The notes beneath the pieces were generated by a model. It was given only the letters and a program-made list of their open reading frames with translations. It did no database searches and had not been told where the DNA came from. DNA of 7,976 nt from an uncultured Prevotellaceae bacterium (lineage in GTDB: Bacteria > Bacteroidota > Bacteroidia > Bacteroidales > Muribaculaceae), in NCBI GenBank assembly GCA_937896015.1, contig CALBLR010000373.1:1-7976 (forward strand). The letters are read 5' to 3'. Of this stretch, positions 7,036 through 7,976 are shown piece by piece. Numbering within the stretch: position 1 is the stretch's first letter; each line of letters opens with the position of its first letter. The translations under genes were made by a program, and so were the position numbers.

Positions 7036-7245
7036 GCAGCGGCGGTGGCAGGTATTCTGACTCGTTCCCGTCCACAGGACAGCCTTCCCAAAGCACGCCT
7101 TTTGGCGCGGCTTCAGTGGCCGAGGCTCAACTCTCAGTCCAATGGCCTTAGCGCGTGGAACATACAGCAGCGGACCTGCACGTGACTCTCACACGTTTCC
7201 CTTTTCATCCGCCGGCTTGCCGGCGGACACCATCGTCGCCGCTGC
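7036..7245 (-). ncRNA. Cobalamin riboswitch (B12 element) controlling the btu operon
   Basis: Conserved blocks of the cobalamin riboswitch appear in order on the minus strand: a GGT just upstream, AAAAGGGAA (about 7206-7198), GTGAGAGTCACG, CCGCTGCTGTA, the B12 box GCCACTG (7120-7114), GGGAAGG (7089-7083) and AGTCAGAATACCTGCC (7062-7047). The outer P1 stem is formed by 7245-7237 with 7044-7036, although its first bases overlap the promoter -7 box, so the transcribed stem is probably shorter. An extra hairpin (7227-7208) lies just before GGGAA. Binding of adenosyl- or methylcobalamin should lower expression of the downstream uptake genes; which form is bound cannot be read here. Confidence 0.95.
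7208..7227 (-). repeat. Perfect 9-bp inverted repeat at the 5' side of the riboswitch
   Basis: TCCGCCGGC and its exact complement are separated by two bases, so it folds into a very stable hairpin with an effective loop of about four bases. It occupies the variable position between the P1/P2 5' strand and the conserved AAAAGGGAA of the riboswitch, and is best read as an optional peripheral stem of the aptamer. Confidence 0.6.
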
Positions 7246-7275
7246 AAAGTTACCACCTTTTGCCGCAACCTGCAA
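7245..7275 (-). promoter_or_regulatory. Promoter of the corrinoid uptake operon
   Basis: Minus strand TTG (7275-7273) followed after 20 bases by TAACTTTG (7252-7245), a full match to the Bacteroidetes -33/-7 consensus. Transcription would start near 7238-7241, immediately before the riboswitch, giving a leader of about 440 bases ahead of btuB. Confidence 0.75.
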
Positions 7276-7414
7276 CCCCCCAGCCCCCTAAATCCCCTCT
7301 CCATCGCAGCAAACTGCACCAAGTTGGAATTCTTCCTATGCGAAGTTCGACTAAACTCATTTGCAGAACTCGTTGACGGCGTTGATGACTTCCACTTCCT
7401 TTTTATTCTTTCCC
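7276..7414. other. Intergenic stretch between acyltransferase and btu promoter
   Basis: I see no complete gene or convincing terminator here. On the minus strand, a short open frame closing at TGA 7359-7357 reads like the tail of a protein (EVEVINAVNEFCK) in GC-richer codons. It could be a gene remnant but is too short to assign. Confidence 0.4.
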
Positions 7415-7976
7415 TTATGTCCTTTTTCTTATTAGTCTTGCAGGATTTCCACCGACAATGCTATAAGGCTCGACATCTTTGGTGACAACTGAACCGGCTC
7501 CAATAATGCTTCCTTTCCCTATATGATGCCCGGGCGTTAATATTGTGCGGACGCCAAGCCAGCAATCATCATCTATTATAGTTTGATTTTGACGTCCTGT
7601 CGTGCCTTGAAAACACATGGGCTTATTGACGCTACTAAACACATGACCATTGGCAACAATGTATACCTTTGGGGCCATCATTACGTATTTACCAATGATG
7701 ATATTATTCGGAATGACACAGTTCTCACCAATGCCACTGTAGTCTCCTATTTCAACATTTCTTCCATTGCCAAAATAAGCATGACGGTTTATCGTGGAAA
7801 CCTTACCGCAATACTTAAAGATTCTGCGGCAACAGAAGATCCGTATCTCATTCCATAATTGCCCCCACCACATTTCGAATAGGAATTTGGTAAATGTTGG
7901 GCAAATCCATAATAAATCACAAGAAATAACAGTCTCGTTTTTCTTAATTGACGATATAGTCCTAAATAAATTGCAA
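7415..7976 (-). pseudogene. Hexapeptide-repeat acyltransferase, 5' end outside window, apparent frameshift at 7862-7866
   Basis: The 3' part, open from ATG 7873 (152 residues), is a left-handed beta-helix acyltransferase of the colanic-acid/maltose acetyltransferase type. It has hexapeptide repeats (VEIGDYSGIGENCVI, NIIIGKYVMMAP), the catalytic-type histidine in ANGHVF, and the closing GKGSIIGAGSVVTKDV and SIVGGNPARLIRKR motifs. Such enzymes acetylate sugars in capsule, exopolysaccharide or O-antigen synthesis. The expected N-terminal part is present upstream in another frame (IYYGFAQHLPNSYSKCGGG), open to the window edge. One additional G in the GGGGG run at 7866-7862 would join the two as ...CGGGQLWNEIRIF. 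The gene is therefore either broken, read through slippage, or affected by a sequencing error. An internal start at 7873 would drop the usual N-terminal segment. The region is clearly AT-richer than the btu operon, as expected for a transferred glycan locus. Confidence 0.8.

Noticed and set aside
6668..7096. A 142-codon minus-strand frame overlapping riboswitch and btuB start
   Set aside because: It runs through the conserved riboswitch core and then out of frame into btuB, so it cannot coexist with either.
1..7976. CRISPR arrays, tRNA or rRNA genes, transposases, attachment sites
   Set aside because: I looked for regularly spaced repeats, cloverleaf-like T-loops, transposase motifs and long terminal inverted repeats and saw none.

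Overview
The window reads as chromosomal DNA of a GC-rich gut-type Bacteroidales bacterium. The evidence is the Bacteroidetes-type promoters (TTG, 19-20 bases, then TAnnTTTG), a lipoprotein with an acidic surface-export tag after the lipid cysteine, a type IX-like C-terminal sorting domain, and gene families typical of Bacteroides, Prevotella and Muribaculaceae relatives. I cannot name the genus. All convincing genes are on the minus strand, so the window is best read from high to low coordinates.

Right edge (7415-7976): the 3' part of a hexapeptide-repeat acyltransferase of surface-glycan type, visibly AT-richer than the rest. Its reading frame appears broken by one missing G in a short G run. 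It marks the end of a neighbouring, probably glycan-biosynthesis, locus.

Centre (2221-7275): a complete, self-contained corrinoid (vitamin B12) uptake operon. It has a Bacteroidetes promoter at 7245-7275 and a cobalamin riboswitch at about 7036-7245. A 240-base leader follows, with two strong hairpins and a possible 68-codon small ORF ending 12 bases before btuB. Then come a BtuB-like TonB-dependent outer-membrane receptor, a BtuG-like beta-propeller surface lipoprotein that overlaps btuB by one base, a third secreted surface protein with a C-terminal sorting domain, and a terminator at 2221-2268. In the expected scheme the surface lipoprotein captures cobalamin and passes it to the TonB-powered receptor, and the riboswitch shuts the operon when cobalamin is plentiful. 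The third protein is a recurrent partner of unproved function.

Left part (1-2220): a 477-base intergenic stretch holds what looks like an independent small RNA gene of about 150 bases on the minus strand, with a near-consensus promoter at one end and an intrinsic terminator at the other. A separate promoter then serves a secreted phosphodiester glycosidase (NAGPA-domain) protein with Ig-like domains that runs off the left edge.

The least explained items are the putative small RNA with its internal repeats, the small ORF between riboswitch and btuB, and the frameshifted acyltransferase.
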